Numbered from the stretch's first letter, positions 15,768 through 24,643 are shown. The stretch is 64,000 nucleotides of DNA from Thermus thermophilus (GCF_019974155.1 NZ_AP025158.1:1116001-1180000), one strand, 5' to 3'. A program made the numbers and translations. The notes: generated by a model not told the origin, from the sequence alone.

Positions 15768-16691
15768 ATGCGTGGGGAAGCCCTGGCGCAGGAGGTCCTC
15801 AGGCTCAAGCGGGAGCGGAACGCCGTCATCCTGGCCCACTCCTACCAGCTCCCCGAGGTGCAGGAGGTGGCGGACTTCGTGGGGGACTCCCTGGGCCTCG
15901 CCCGAGAGGCCCAAAGAACGCGGGCCGAGGTCATCGTCTTCTGCGGCGTCCATTTCATGGCGGAGACCGCCGCCATCCTGAACCCCGAGAAGACGGTGCT
16001 TCTGCCCGACCTGGAGGCGGGCTGCTCCCTCGCCGACAGCATCCGGCCCGAGGACGTCCTGGCCTGGAAGGCAAAGCACCCCGACGGGATCGTGGTGGCC
16101 TACGTGAACACCAAGGCTGAGGTCAAGGCCCTGGCGGACGTCTGCGTGACGAGCGCGAACGCCGTGGAGGTGGTCTCCCGGCTTCCCCAGGACCGGCCCA
16201 TCTACTTCGTCCCCGACATGTTCCTGGGGGCCCACGTGGCCCGGGTCACGGGGAGGAGGCTGGACCTCTTCCCCGGGGAGTGCCATGTGCACGCGGGGAT
16301 CCGGGAGGAGCACCTGAAGGCCCTCCTGGAAGCCCACCCGGGGGCGGAGTTCCTCATCCACCCGGAGTGCGGCTGCGGCAGCGGATGCCTCTACCTCAAG
16401 CCCGACGCCAAGATGCTCTCCACGGAGGGGATGGTGCGCTACGCCAAGGGGGCGGAGGCCCGGGAGTTCGTGGTGGCCACGGAGGTGGGGATCCTCCACC
16501 GCCTTAAGAAAGAGGCCCCGGAAAAAGCCTTCTTCCCGGTGAAGCCCGACGCCGTGTGCGAGTACATGAAGCGGATCACCCTGGAGAAGGTCTACCTCTC
16601 CTTGAAGGAGATGCGCCACGTGGTCCGGGTGCCCGAGGAGGTGGCGAGGAGGGCGCGCCGGGCCCTCGAGGCCATGGTGGCCGTGGGGTGA
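15768..16691 (+). CDS. nadA: Quinolinate synthase
   Basis: NadA joins iminoaspartate and dihydroxyacetone phosphate to quinolinate with a [4Fe-4S] cluster. The three cluster cysteines are visible: LEAGCSLAD, HPECGCGSGC and PDAVCEYMK. Length (307) is normal for the shorter bacterial form. ATG 15768 is favoured by the -10 at 15755; ATG 15759 inside vapC is the alternative. Its stop TGA overlaps the nadB ATG by one base. Confidence 0.93.
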   Translation: MRGEALAQEVLRLKRERNAVILAHSYQLPEVQEVADFVGDSLGLAREAQRTRAEVIVFCGVHFMAETAAILNPEKTVLLPDLEAGCSLADSIRPEDVLAWKAKHPDGIVVAYVNTKAEVKALADVCVTSANAVEVVSRLPQDRPIYFVPDMFLGAHVARVTGRRLDLFPGECHVHAGIREEHLKALLEAHPGAEFLIHPECGCGSGCLYLKPDAKMLSTEGMVRYAKGAEAREFVVATEVGILHRLKKEAPEKAFFPVKPDAVCEYMKRITLEKVYLSLKEMRHVVRVPEEVARRARRALEAMVAVG

Positions 16692-18171
16692 TGGAGCGCC
16701 GCAGCGCCGACCTCCTCGTCCTGGGCGCCGGGGTGGCGGGGGTCTCGCCGCCTTGGCCGCGGAGGAGAGGGGGGCCCGGGTCCTCCTCGTGAGCAAGGAT
16801 CCTTTCCCTGCAGGCTCCACCCCCTGGGCCCAAGGGGGGGTGGCCTTCCCCGTGGGGGAGGAGGACCTCGAGGCCCACCTCCGGGACACCCTCGTGGCCG
16901 GCCGGGGCCTGGTGGAGGAAGGGGTGGCCCGCTCCATCCTGGAGGAGGTCCCCCGCCACCTGGAGAGGCTTCGCGCCTTCGGCCTCCCCTTCCACCCCGA
17001 GCCCACCCGGGAAGGGGGGCACTCCCGCGCGAGGGTCTTCCACTTGGGCGGGGACCGGAGCGGGCTTCTCCTCCTGGAGGGGCTCCTTAAGCGGCTTTCT
17101 ACCCCCGTGGTCCCCGCCCAGGCCCTAAGCCTCCTCGCCTCCGGGAACCGGGTGGCCGGGGCCCTCCTTTGGGGGCCGGAAGGGCTTTGGGAGGTCCGGG
17201 CCGGGGCCGTCCTCCTCGCCACAGGAGGGTTTGGCCGCCTCTTCCCCGTGACCACCAACCCCCAAGGGGCCACGGGGGACGGGATGGCCCTCGCCTGGCG
17301 GGCGGGGGCGGGGCTTAGGGACCTAGAGTTCGTCCAGTTCCACCCCACGGCCCTTCCCAACGGGGCCCTGGTCTCCGAGGCCTGCCGGGGGGAGGGGGCC
17401 ATTCTCCTGAACGCCCATGGGGAGCGGTTCATGCCCCGCTACGACCCCCTGGCGGAGCTCGCCCCCCGGGACGTGGTGGCCCGGGCCGTCTTCCGGGAGA
17501 GGGAGCGCACGGGCGGGGTCTACCTGGACCTGAGGCCCATCCCCCGCCTGGAGGAGCGCTTCCCCACGGTGGTGGCCCAGGCCCGCACCCTGGGCCTGGA
17601 CCCCCTGAAGGCGCCCCTTCCCGTGGCCCCGGCGGCCCACTACGCCATGGGCGGGGTGAGGACGGACGCCTTCGGCCACACGGGGATCCCCGGGCTCTTC
17701 GCCGCGGGGGAGGTGGCCTCCACCGGCTTCCACGGGGCGAACCGCCTGGCCTCCAACAGCCTCCTCGAGGGCCTGGTGGTGGGGTGGCGGGCCGCCCTAA
17801 GGGCCCTGGAGGACCTGGCCTTTCCCCCAAAAGCCGCCCCCCTCCCCGCCCTCGCCGCCCCGCCCGAGGCGGTGGCGGCCCTAAGAGAGGAAGCGGGGGA
17901 GGCCCTTGGGGTGGTGCGGCGCAAAGAGGCCCTCCTCGCCTTCCTCCGCCGGGCGGAGGCCGTGCCCCTGGAGGAGGTGGAAAGAGCCGGCAGGGACCGG
18001 CTCGAGGCGGGAAGCCTCCTCCTCCTCATGCGCCTCCTCGCCCGGGCGGCCTTGGCCCGGGAGGAGAGCCGGGGCGCCCACTTCCGGGAGGACTTCCCCC
18101 TGGAAGATCGCCCCAGGCACAGCCTCTTCCAGGGGTGGCGCCTCGCTTTCCTCCCCGTGGGTGTAGGATAG
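16691..18171 (+). pseudogene. nadB: L-aspartate oxidase with a single-base frameshift near the start
   Basis: NadB oxidises aspartate to iminoaspartate with FAD. The first 17 codons read MERRSADLLVLGAGVAG, the FAD-binding start, then lose frame. The correct continuation GLAALAAEERGARVLLVSKD is in the +1-shifted frame from about 16742, so one G is missing from a run of five (GCGGGGGTCTCG). The rest is complete: GGFGRLFPVTTNPQGATGDG, FHPTAL, and GEVASTGFHGANRLASNSLLE (quoted in part). Either a homopolymer sequencing error, a recent mutation or a slippage-tolerant site; without correction the product begins at an internal start and lacks the dinucleotide-binding loop. Confidence 0.8.
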
Positions 18172-18185
18172 GGGAGGAGGCGATT

Positions 18186-18662
18186 ATGAAGGGGCACCCC
18201 GAGGTGATCCAGAGCCTGCAGGAACGGCTTTCCGAGGAGCTCGCCGCCATCCTCCAGTACATGGTCCACGCGGAGCTGGCGGAGAACTGGGGCTTCAAGG
18301 CCCTGGCCCGCCACCTCAAGGCCCACGCCATCACCGAGATGCGCCACGCCGAGAAGCACATTGAGCGCATCCTCTTCCTCGAGGGCTTCCCCGAGGTGAG
18401 CCGCATCGGGGAGATCAAGATCGGCCAAAGCGTGGAGGAGATCCTCTTCAAGGACTACGAGGGGGAGGTCCAGGCGGTGAAGGGCTACAACGAGACCATG
18501 AACCTGGCCCAACGCCTCGGGGACAACGGCACCCGGGAGATGATCGCGGAGATCCTTAAGGACGAGGAGGCCCACGTGGACTGGCTGGAAAGCCAGCGGG
18601 AGCTTCTCCAGCAGATGGGCTTGGCCAACTACCTGCAGTACCTGGCCGGGGAAGCGGAGTAG
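18186..18662 (+). CDS. bfr: Bacterioferritin
   Basis: A 158-residue four-helix ferritin subunit. Ferroxidase ligands appear as SEELAAILQY (Glu18 region), TEMRHAEKHIERI (Glu51/His54, with the haem-ligating Met52 position) and DEEAHVDWLE (Glu127/His130). It stores iron as a 24-mer. The ATG follows GGGGAGGAGG. It lies 14 nt after nadB and may be read from the same transcript. Confidence 0.9.
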   Translation: MKGHPEVIQSLQERLSEELAAILQYMVHAELAENWGFKALARHLKAHAITEMRHAEKHIERILFLEGFPEVSRIGEIKIGQSVEEILFKDYEGEVQAVKGYNETMNLAQRLGDNGTREMIAEILKDEEAHVDWLESQRELLQQMGLANYLQYLAGEAE

Positions 18663-18680
18663 AGCCCCCCCGTGGAGGCC

Positions 18681-18998
18681 TTAGGCCACCGGGGCCTTTA
18701 GGTGCTTGCGGGCCCAGCGGTCAATGGCGGCGATGACCGCCTCCAGCTCCCGCCCCGCCTCCGTGAGGCTATAGCGGGTACGGGGCGGCATGTAGGACTC
18801 CACCCGCTTCTCCACCACCCCCAGGCGGACCAGTTGGTCTAAGCGCTGGGAGAGGGTGGCGGGGTTGACGCCCCCCACGGCCCGGGAAAGCTCGTTGAAC
18901 CCCTTGGGCCCCTCCAGGAGGGCCCGGATGATGTGCAGGGTCCACTTCTCCTGGAGGAGGTTCAGGGCCGCGTAGACGGGGCAGAAGGCCTCGGCCAT
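18681..18998 (-). CDS. HxlR-family winged-helix regulator
   Basis: The 105-residue protein has the HxlR pattern: FCPVYAALNLLQEKWTLHII, LEGPKGFNELSRAVGGVNPATLSQRLDQL (helix-turn-helix; quoted in part) and the wing RVESYMPPRTRYSLTEAG. The single N-terminal Cys (FCPV) is the residue often used for redox or aldehyde sensing in this family. Start ATG 18998 is preferred over upstream starts because TACCAT ends 6 nt before it. Target unknown; divergent from fbp. Confidence 0.85.
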   Translation of the reverse strand: MAEAFCPVYAALNLLQEKWTLHIIRALLEGPKGFNELSRAVGGVNPATLSQRLDQLVRLGVVEKRVESYMPPRTRYSLTEAGRELEAVIAAIDRWARKHLKAPVA

Positions 18999-19004
18999 AC
19001 CCCC

Positions 19005-19010
19005 ATGGTA
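19005..19010 (-). promoter_or_regulatory. -10 hexamer of the hxlR-type gene (leaderless)
   Basis: TACCAT on the minus strand, 6 nt before the ATG at 18998. Confidence 0.5.
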
Positions 19011-19108
19011 CCACAGGGGGTAAGCGCTTTGCCCGGTAAAGCGAAAGGGGGGCACCCTTGCGCCGGGACCCCGGGGCGTGGAAACATGGAAACGAAGGAG
19101 GTGAGGCT

Positions 19109-20200
19109 ATGAAGGTCACCTTGAGCGTGCTCAAGGCGGACATCGGCTCGGTGGGCGGGCACACCCTGCCCAGCCGCAAGGTCCTTGCCAGGGTGGAGGA
19201 GGTGGTCCGGGAGGAGGTGGGCCGCCTCCTCCTGGACGCCTACGTCTTCCACATCGGCGACGACATCGTCCTCCTCCTATCCCACACCCGAGGGGTGCGG
19301 AACCAGGAGGTGCACGCCCTGGCCTGGAAGGCCTTCCGTGAGGGCACCGAGGTGGCCAAGGCCGAAGGCCTCTACGGGGCGGGCCAGGACCTCCTCAAGG
19401 ACGCCTTCACGGGGAACCTCCACGGCCTCGGGCCCCAGGTGGCGGAGATGGAGTTCACCGAGCGCCCCTCGGAGCCCTTCATGGTCCTCGCCGCCGACAA
19501 GACCGAGCCCGGGGCCTTCAACCTCCCCCTCTACCTGGCCTTCGCCGACCCCATGTACTCCTCGGGCCTCCTCCTTTCCCCGGAGCTTAGGCCCGGCTTC
19601 CGCTTCCGCATCATGGACCTGGCCCAGACGGAGCGGGACAGCTACATTGAGCTGGACGCCCCCGAGCGCCTCTACGACATCGCCACCCTCCTTCGCGACT
19701 CCCACCGCTTCGCCATAGAGTCCATCTGGTCCCGGAAGCACGGGGAGCAGGCCGCCGTGGTGAGCACCACGCGCCTGAGGAACATCGCCGGGCGCTACGT
19801 GGGCAAGGACGACCCCGTGGCCATCGTCCGCACCCAGAAGATCTTCCCCGCCACGGAGGAGTTCGGCCCCGTCTTCGCCCTCGCCCCCTACGTGGCGGGG
19901 GACACCCGGGGAAGCCACCACATGCCCCTGATGCCCGTGCGGGCCAACACCCCGGCCTCCACCTTCTTCTGCGTGCCCATGGTGTGCGGCCTGGCCTTCT
20001 CCTTGCGGGAGGGGCGGCTTTCCGAGCCCGTGGACCTCTTCGCCGACCCCGTGTGGGAAGCGGTGCGGGCCAAGGTGGTGGAGAAGGCCCAGGAGATGCG
20101 CCGCCAGGGCTTCTACGGCCCCGCCATGCTTCCCATGGAGGAGCTGGAGTACACGGGGATCGCCGAGCGGCTGAAGGCTTTGGAACGGGAGTTCAGTTAA
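19109..20200 (+). CDS. fbp: Bifunctional fructose-1,6-bisphosphate aldolase/phosphatase
   Basis: This is the single-domain gluconeogenic enzyme of archaea and deep-branching bacteria that both condenses triose phosphates and dephosphorylates FBP. Family motifs are clear: LSVLKADIGSVGGHT at the N-terminus (metal ligands), GDDIVLLLSHTRG, GAGQDLLKDAFTGN, and ADKTEPGAFN. Length 363 is normal. A perfect Shine-Dalgarno (AAGGAGGTGA, 19094-19103) precedes the ATG, so this gene is not leaderless. Unidirectional gluconeogenic role; acts in the cytoplasm as an octamer in known members. Confidence 0.93.
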   Translation: MKVTLSVLKADIGSVGGHTLPSRKVLARVEEVVREEVGRLLLDAYVFHIGDDIVLLLSHTRGVRNQEVHALAWKAFREGTEVAKAEGLYGAGQDLLKDAFTGNLHGLGPQVAEMEFTERPSEPFMVLAADKTEPGAFNLPLYLAFADPMYSSGLLLSPELRPGFRFRIMDLAQTERDSYIELDAPERLYDIATLLRDSHRFAIESIWSRKHGEQAAVVSTTRLRNIAGRYVGKDDPVAIVRTQKIFPATEEFGPVFALAPYVAGDTRGSHHMPLMPVRANTPASTFFCVPMVCGLAFSLREGRLSEPVDLFADPVWEAVRAKVVEKAQEMRRQGFYGPAMLPMEELEYTGIAERLKALEREFS

Positions 20201-20217
20201 AGGCCAAAAGGGGGGCC

Positions 20218-20234
20218 CCCGGGAGGTTCCCGGG
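20218..20234 (+). terminator. GC-rich hairpin after fbp, weak terminator candidate
   Basis: CCCGGGA, loop GGT, TCCCGGG, within a longer G/C palindrome. There is no T tract, so termination is uncertain. Confidence 0.35.
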
Positions 20235-20237
20235 CCC

Positions 20238-20342
20238 GCCCTGGACCTCGAGGCCCAGAACCTCGCCCGCATCCTCCGGGAGACGGGCGCCCCCTGCTGG
20301 CCGCCCGACGCCCCGAGCACGGGCGCCTGCCCCGTGGAGTGA
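20238..20342 (+). other. Possible 3' remnant of an unknown gene
   Basis: A reading frame open to TGA 20340-20342 encodes ALDLEAQNLARILRETGAP, then CWPPDAP, and ends GACPVE. It has normal Thermus codon bias but no start codon in reach. It may be the tail of a lost gene between fbp and mgH; I do not recognise it. Confidence 0.3.
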
Positions 20343-20348
20343 TAGATT
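20343..20348 (+). promoter_or_regulatory. -10 hexamer of mgH (leaderless)
   Basis: TAGATT, 6 nt before GTG 20355. Confidence 0.5.
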
Positions 20349-20354
20349 GAGCCC

Positions 20355-21617
20355 GTGGCGCCTTTGAGGATGAAGGCGGTGGAGGTCCTCCAGCGCAACA
20401 GCCGGGGGGCCTTCACCGTCCCCGCGCACGGGCTCTACCCTTACCAGTGGCTTTGGGACTCGGCCTTCATCGCCCTGGGATGGACCCAGGTGGACTGGGA
20501 GCGGGCTTGGCAGGAGCTCCTCTGCCTCTTTGACTACGGCCAGGGCCCGGACGGGATGCTTCCCCACATCGTCTTCCACGAGCAAAGCCGGGACTACTTC
20601 CCCGGCCCTGAGGTCTGGGGCCGGGAGGCCCGGGCCCAGCCCGCCACCTCCGGCATCACCCAGCCCCCGGTGGTGGCCACGGTGGTCCGCTATCTCTACG
20701 AGAAGGACCCGGACCGGGACCGGGCCCGCTCCCGGGCCCAGTACCTCTTTCCCAAGCTCCTCGCCTTCCACCGCTGGCTCTACCACGCCCGCGACCCCTA
20801 CCGCACCGGCCTCGTGGTCATCGTCCACCCCTGGGAGTCGGGCATGGACAACAGCCCCGCCTGGGACAAGCCCCTAAGCCGGGTGCCCGTGGAGAACCTT
20901 CCCCCCTACGAGCGGCGGGACGTGAAGCACGTGAACCCTGAGGAGCGGCCCAGGAAGGAGGATTACGACCGCTACCTCTCCCTCCTCTACTTCTTCCGCC
21001 GCCTGGAGTACGACCCCCGGGAGATCTACCGCCAGTCCCCCTTCAAGGTGGTGGACGTGGGGTTCAACGCCATCCTCCAGCGGGCCAACCGGGACCTCTA
21101 CGCCCTCGCCGTCCTCCTTCAGGAGGACCCTTACGAGATTGAGGAGTGGATCGTGCGGGGGGAGGTGGGCCTCGAGGCCCTCTGGGACCGGGAGGCGGGG
21201 TTTTACTTCTCCTGGGACCTCGTGGCCGGGGAGCCCATCGCGGTGAAGACCTCCGCGGGCTTCCTGCCCCTCTTCGCCGGAACGCCCCACCAGGGGCGGG
21301 CGGGCCTCCTCGCCCAAGAGGCGGAGCGCTGGGGGGAAAGGGTGCGCTACCTCCTCCCCAGCGTGGACCCCACGAGCCCTTTCTTTGAACCCGGGCGGTA
21401 CTGGCGGGGCCCGGTGTGGATCAACGTCAACTGGATGGTGGCCGAAGGGTTTAGGGACTACGGTTTCGCCGCCCTGGCGGAAAGGCTCAAGGCGGACGCC
21501 CTCGCCCTCATGGAGGGGGCGGGCTTCCGGGAGTACTACGACCCCCTGACGGGGCAGGGGAGGGGGGGAGAGGGCTTCTCCTGGAGCGCCGCCTTGGCCC
21601 TCTTCTGGACGCGATGA
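20355..21617 (+). CDS. mgH: Mannosylglycerate hydrolase, GH63 family
   Basis: The 420-residue (alpha/alpha)6-barrel glycosidase matches the T. thermophilus GH63 enzyme that hydrolyses mannosylglycerate to mannose and glycerate. Visible signatures are YPYQWLWDSAFIALGW near the N-terminus, HPWESGMDNSPAWD (catalytic Asp region), and GRYWRGPVWINVNWMV with EYYDPLTGQG near the C-terminus. It is followed with a 4-nt overlap by the debris of a sugar ABC permease, suggesting uptake and hydrolysis were once coupled. Its substrate is the osmolyte made by mpgS/mpgP at 42.8-44.8 kb. GTG start supported by the -10. Confidence 0.85.
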   Translation: MAPLRMKAVEVLQRNSRGAFTVPAHGLYPYQWLWDSAFIALGWTQVDWERAWQELLCLFDYGQGPDGMLPHIVFHEQSRDYFPGPEVWGREARAQPATSGITQPPVVATVVRYLYEKDPDRDRARSRAQYLFPKLLAFHRWLYHARDPYRTGLVVIVHPWESGMDNSPAWDKPLSRVPVENLPPYERRDVKHVNPEERPRKEDYDRYLSLLYFFRRLEYDPREIYRQSPFKVVDVGFNAILQRANRDLYALAVLLQEDPYEIEEWIVRGEVGLEALWDREAGFYFSWDLVAGEPIAVKTSAGFLPLFAGTPHQGRAGLLAQEAERWGERVRYLLPSVDPTSPFFEPGRYWRGPVWINVNWMVAEGFRDYGFAALAERLKADALALMEGAGFREYYDPLTGQGRGGEGFSWSAALALFWTR

Positions 21618-21985
21618 GGGACCGGTACCTTCCCTACCTTCTGATCCTTCCCTCCATCCTCTTCCTCCTGGCCTTCTTCGCCTGGCCCCTCCTCAGCGCC
21701 CTGGTCCTCGCCTTCCGGGAAGGGGAGGGGGTGGGCTTGGCCAACTTCCGCAGAATGGCCCAGGACCTCTACTTCGGGGACGCCCTGCGGAACACCCTCC
21801 TCACCGCCCTTGTGGTCCCCCTTGGTCCTCGTCATCCTGGCGGCGGGCCTCCAGCTCATCCCCAGGGAGCTGCACGAGGCGGCCGAGGTCTTCGGGGCCA
21901 CGCCCTGGGTCCGGTTCCAGTGGAGGCCGTGAGCCTGGCCGACCACATCGCTGTTCCACCCGGAGACGGGGAAGGCCCTCGCCTG
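21614..21985 (+). pseudogene. Debris of a sugar ABC transporter (permease start and ATPase tail)
   Basis: The ATG overlaps the mgH stop and opens a MalF-like permease (DRYLPYLLILPSILFLLAFF, then FRRMAQDLYFGDALRNTL). At about 21825 the frame shifts after a deletion to LVILAAGLQLIPRELHEAAE and VFGATPWVRFQ, the EAA loop of such permeases, then breaks again. The last piece, LFHPETGKALA before TGA 21983-21985, is the C-terminus of a MalK-type ATPase. At least one permease and almost all of the ATPase are gone. By position it probably imported mannosylglycerate or a related sugar. Confidence 0.65.
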
Positions 21986-22038
21986 AGGGCGGATTTCCCT
22001 CCGCTCCCTATCTTCGCGAAAGGTACATTTCGCGCATG

Positions 22039-22044
22039 TATAAT
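22039..22044 (+). promoter_or_regulatory. -10 hexamer of the recombinase gene (leaderless)
   Basis: A consensus TATAAT, 6 nt before ATG 22051. Upstream, TTCGCG occurs twice (22014-22019 and 22029-22034), 15 bp apart, possibly an operator. Confidence 0.65.
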
Positions 22045-22050
22045 GCCCCC

Positions 22051-22977
22051 ATGCCGGAAGCCCCCGCGGCCCACGTGATCTGGAAAACCATCGGCCTTAA
22101 ACGGCCCGAGAAGGCCCTTTGGCCCCTCGCCCCCTACGCCGAGTACCTCCTCCTGGAGCGGGGGTACTCCCCTAGGGGGGTGCGCCGCTACCTCCAGGAC
22201 CTCGCCTTCTGGTTCCGCTTCCTCGAGGCGGAGGGCCTCCCCCCAAGCCCCGAGGCGGTGCGGGCCCTTCTCCTTAGGGAGCGCTGGGCCCCAAGGCGCG
22301 TCCAGGGGTTCTTGGCCGCCCTGAGGAGCTACTACCGCTACCTGCGGGAGGTGAGGGGCGAGGCGGCCTCGGACCCCACGGAGGGGATCGGCCGGCCCAA
22401 GGCGGGCCGGAGGCTTCCCCTGCACCCGAACCCCGAGGAGCTTAAACGCTTCCTTCAGGCCTTCCGCGAGGAGAAGGAGGCGGCCCTCCTCGAGGCCCTG
22501 GCCCGCTTCCTCTACGGCACGGGGCTAAGGATCTCCGAGGCCCTCTCCCTGAAGGGGCGGAACGTGGTCCTGGAAGGGGGCCACCCCGTGGCGGTGCGGG
22601 TGGTGGGCAAGGGGAACAAGGAAAGGCTTGTGCCGCTCTCCAAGACGGCCCGGGAGGTCCTGGAGGCCCTGGGGCGGCCGCAGGGAAATGTGAACATATT
22701 CACTTTTTCGCAGGGGCGGCGCAAAGGCCACGTCCCCTCGGCCCGCTGGGTGGAGGCCAAGTTCCGGGAGGCCGCCCTTAGGGCGGGCCTGGACCCCAGG
22801 CGCTTCACCCCCCACAAGCTCCGCCACGCCTACGCCACCCTCCTCGTGGAGCGGGGCGTGGAGCTGGACGCGGTGAAGGACCTCCTGGGGCACGAGTCCA
22901 TCGCCACCACCCAGATCTACCTCCACGCCTCTCGGGAGCGCCTTAAGGAGGCGGCCTCGAGGCTCCCCGAGCTCTGA
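22051..22977 (+). CDS. Tyrosine recombinase, XerC/XerD type
   Basis: The 308-residue protein has a SAM-like core-binding domain (LAPYAEYLLLERGYSPRGVR) and a catalytic domain with all active-site residues: Arg in GTGLRISEAL, Lys in VVGKGNKERLVPL, HKLRH, LLGHES and the nucleophile Tyr in TTQIYLHAS. Length fits chromosomal Xer proteins that resolve dimers. An unusual stretch QGNVNIFTFSQGRRKG lies in the catalytic domain, with lower GC than its surroundings. It lies between transporter debris and the paa cluster with its own leaderless promoter, so a role as an island integrase cannot be ruled out. Confidence 0.82.
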   Translation: MPEAPAAHVIWKTIGLKRPEKALWPLAPYAEYLLLERGYSPRGVRRYLQDLAFWFRFLEAEGLPPSPEAVRALLLRERWAPRRVQGFLAALRSYYRYLREVRGEAASDPTEGIGRPKAGRRLPLHPNPEELKRFLQAFREEKEAALLEALARFLYGTGLRISEALSLKGRNVVLEGGHPVAVRVVGKGNKERLVPLSKTAREVLEALGRPQGNVNIFTFSQGRRKGHVPSARWVEAKFREAALRAGLDPRRFTPHKLRHAYATLLVERGVELDAVKDLLGHESIATTQIYLHASRERLKEAASRLPEL

Positions 22978-23048
22978 ACCCCGCCCCAAGCGGGCCCGGG
23001 CAGGGCGGCGGGGACACTTGACCCTTCGCCCAGGTTGTGCGAAACTAA

Positions 23049-23062
23049 CAAACGATCGTTAG
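23049..23062 (+). promoter_or_regulatory. PaaR operator upstream of paaR-paaABCDZ
   Basis: CAAACGATCGTTAG fits the CNAACGNNCGTTNG box reported for PaaR of T. thermophilus HB8, ending 2 nt before the paaR ATG. Autorepression relieved by phenylacetyl-CoA is the expected behaviour. Confidence 0.8.
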
Positions 23063-23064
23063 CC

Positions 23065-23676
23065 ATGGACCGCCGGAGCCAGATCCTCACCATCGCCGGG
23101 CACCTCTTCAGCCAGAGGGGCTACCACGCCACCAGCATGCGGGAGCTCGCCCGCCACCTGAACCTCCAGGGCGGGAGCCTCTACGCCCACATCCAGTCCA
23201 AGGAGGAGCTCCTCCTGGAGGTGGTGCGCCAGGCGGCGGAGAGGTTCCAGAAGGTCTTGGAGGAGCTTCCTTCGGGAGACCCCGTGACCCGGATGAAGGC
23301 CCTCGTCCAGGGCCACCTCCGGGTGATCGCCGAGGAGCTTCCCCGGGCCACGGTCTTCTTCCACGAGTGGAAGCACCTCTCCCCTCCCCTCCTCGAGGAG
23401 GCCAAGGCCCTGAGGCGCCGCTACGAGGAGGGGGTGCAGGCCGTGGTGGAGGAGGGGGTAAGGGCGGGGGTCTTCCGGGTGGGGAACGTGCGCCTCGCGA
23501 CCCTCTTCGTCCTCTCCGCCCTCAACTGGACCTACCAGTGGTACCGGCCCGACGGTCCCCTTTCCCTAGAGGCGCTCGCGGAGGCCTACGCCGAGCTGGT
23601 CCTCAAGGCCCTTGGCGTGGCCCCTTCCCCGGAAGGGGAACGCCGCGAGGAAGGAGGCGAGGATGGTGAAGCTTAG
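23065..23676 (+). CDS. paaR: TetR-family repressor of phenylacetate genes
   Basis: A 203-residue TetR protein with the N-terminal helix-turn-helix ([20 protein letters not shown], then [12 protein letters not shown]) and a ligand-binding C-terminal part with the Trp/Tyr-rich segment [13 protein letters not shown]. Position at the head of the paa operon and the PaaR box in front of it identify it as the phenylacetyl-CoA-responsive repressor. Its end overlaps the paaA start by 14 nt, so the repressor and the catabolic genes share one transcript. Confidence 0.9.
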   Translation: MDRRSQILTIAGHLFSQRGYHATSMRELARHLNLQGGSLYAHIQSKEELLLEVVRQAAERFQKVLEELPSGDPVTRMKALVQGHLRVIAEELPRATVFFHEWKHLSPPLLEEAKALRRRYEEGVQAVVEEGVRAGVFRVGNVRLATLFVLSALNWTYQWYRPDGPLSLEALAEAYAELVLKALGVAPSPEGERREEGGEDGEA

Positions 23677-24634
23677 GATCGGCTACCCCGAGGACCCCGA
23701 CTACCAGGAGAGGTTGGAGGAGTTTGAGGCCCGGATCGCCCGGGGGGAGAAGATTGAGCCCGGGGACTGGATGCCCGCGGAGTACCGGCGTCAGCTCATC
23801 CGCATGATCTCCCAGCACGCCCACAGCGAATGGGTGGGCATGCTCCCCGAGGGCGCCTGGATCCCCCGGGCCCCCTCCTTGAGGCGAAAGCTCATCCTCC
23901 TGGCCAAGGTCCAGGACGAGGCGGGGCACGGCCAGTACCTCTACCACGCCGCCGAGACCTTAGGGATCACCCGGGAGGAGATGGTGGAGGCCCTCCTTTC
24001 GGGGAAGGCCAAGTACTCCAACATCTTCAACTACCCCACCCTCACCTGGGCGGACGTGGCCATCATCGGCTGGCTGGTGGACGGCATGGCCATCAAGAAC
24101 CAGACCATGCTGGCCCAGTGCTCCTACGGCCCCTACTCCCGGGCCATGGTGCGCATCTGCGCCGAGGAGACCTTCCACCACAAGCAGGGGAAGGAGGCGG
24201 TCCTCCTCTATGCCAAAGGCTCCCGGAAGCAAAGGCAGATGGTCCAGGACGCCCTGAACCGCTGGTGGTGGCCCACCCTGATGATGGCCGGCCCCCACGA
24301 CACCGACTCCCCCCACACCCCCCTCCTCCTCCGCTGGGGCATCAAGACCAAGACCAACGACCAGATCCGCCAGGAGTTCCTGAACGAGCACGTCCCCGAG
24401 CTCCTGGAGGCGGGGCTTAGCATCCCCGACCCCGACCTCCGCTACGACGAGAAGACCGGGAACTGGATCCACGGCCCCATCCCTTGGGACGAGTTCTGGA
24501 AGGTGATCGGGGGGGAAGGCCCCATGAACCGGCACCGCCTCGAGGCCAGGCGTAAGGCCCACGAGGAGGGGCGCTGGGTGCGGGAGGCCATGGAGGCCTA
24601 CGCCAAGAGGCGGCTCGCCCAGGCGGCGGACTAG
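23663..24634 (+). CDS. paaA: Phenylacetyl-CoA epoxidase, catalytic subunit A
   Basis: PaaA is the di-iron subunit that adds one oxygen to the ring of phenylacetyl-CoA. Iron ligands are seen as [10 protein letters not shown] (ExxH) and [11 protein letters not shown] (ExxH). The 323-residue length is normal. ATG 23663 (MVKLRIGYP) has AAGGAGGCGAGG upstream; a longer frame exists but lies inside paaR. It works with PaaC as a heteromer, PaaB linking them and PaaD assisting metal assembly. Confidence 0.93.
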   Translation: MVKLRIGYPEDPDYQERLEEFEARIARGEKIEPGDWMPAEYRRQLIRMISQHAHSEWVGMLPEGAWIPRAPSLRRKLILLAKVQDEAGHGQYLYHAAETLGITREEMVEALLSGKAKYSNIFNYPTLTWADVAIIGWLVDGMAIKNQTMLAQCSYGPYSRAMVRICAEETFHHKQGKEAVLLYAKGSRKQRQMVQDALNRWWWPTLMMAGPHDTDSPHTPLLLRWGIKTKTNDQIRQEFLNEHVPELLEAGLSIPDPDLRYDEKTGNWIHGPIPWDEFWKVIGGEGPMNRHRLEARRKAHEEGRWVREAMEAYAKRRLAQAAD

Positions 24635-24643
24635 GGAGGAGCC

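Noticed and set aside
14244-16691. nadC-vapBC-nadA as a defence island
   Set aside because: Only a toxin-antitoxin pair among biosynthetic genes; no nuclease, helicase or other defence gene nearby.
16753-18171. nadB as an intact gene starting at ATG 16753
   Set aside because: It would lack the FAD-binding GxGxxG loop, which is present in the other frame 60 bp upstream; a frameshift explains it better.
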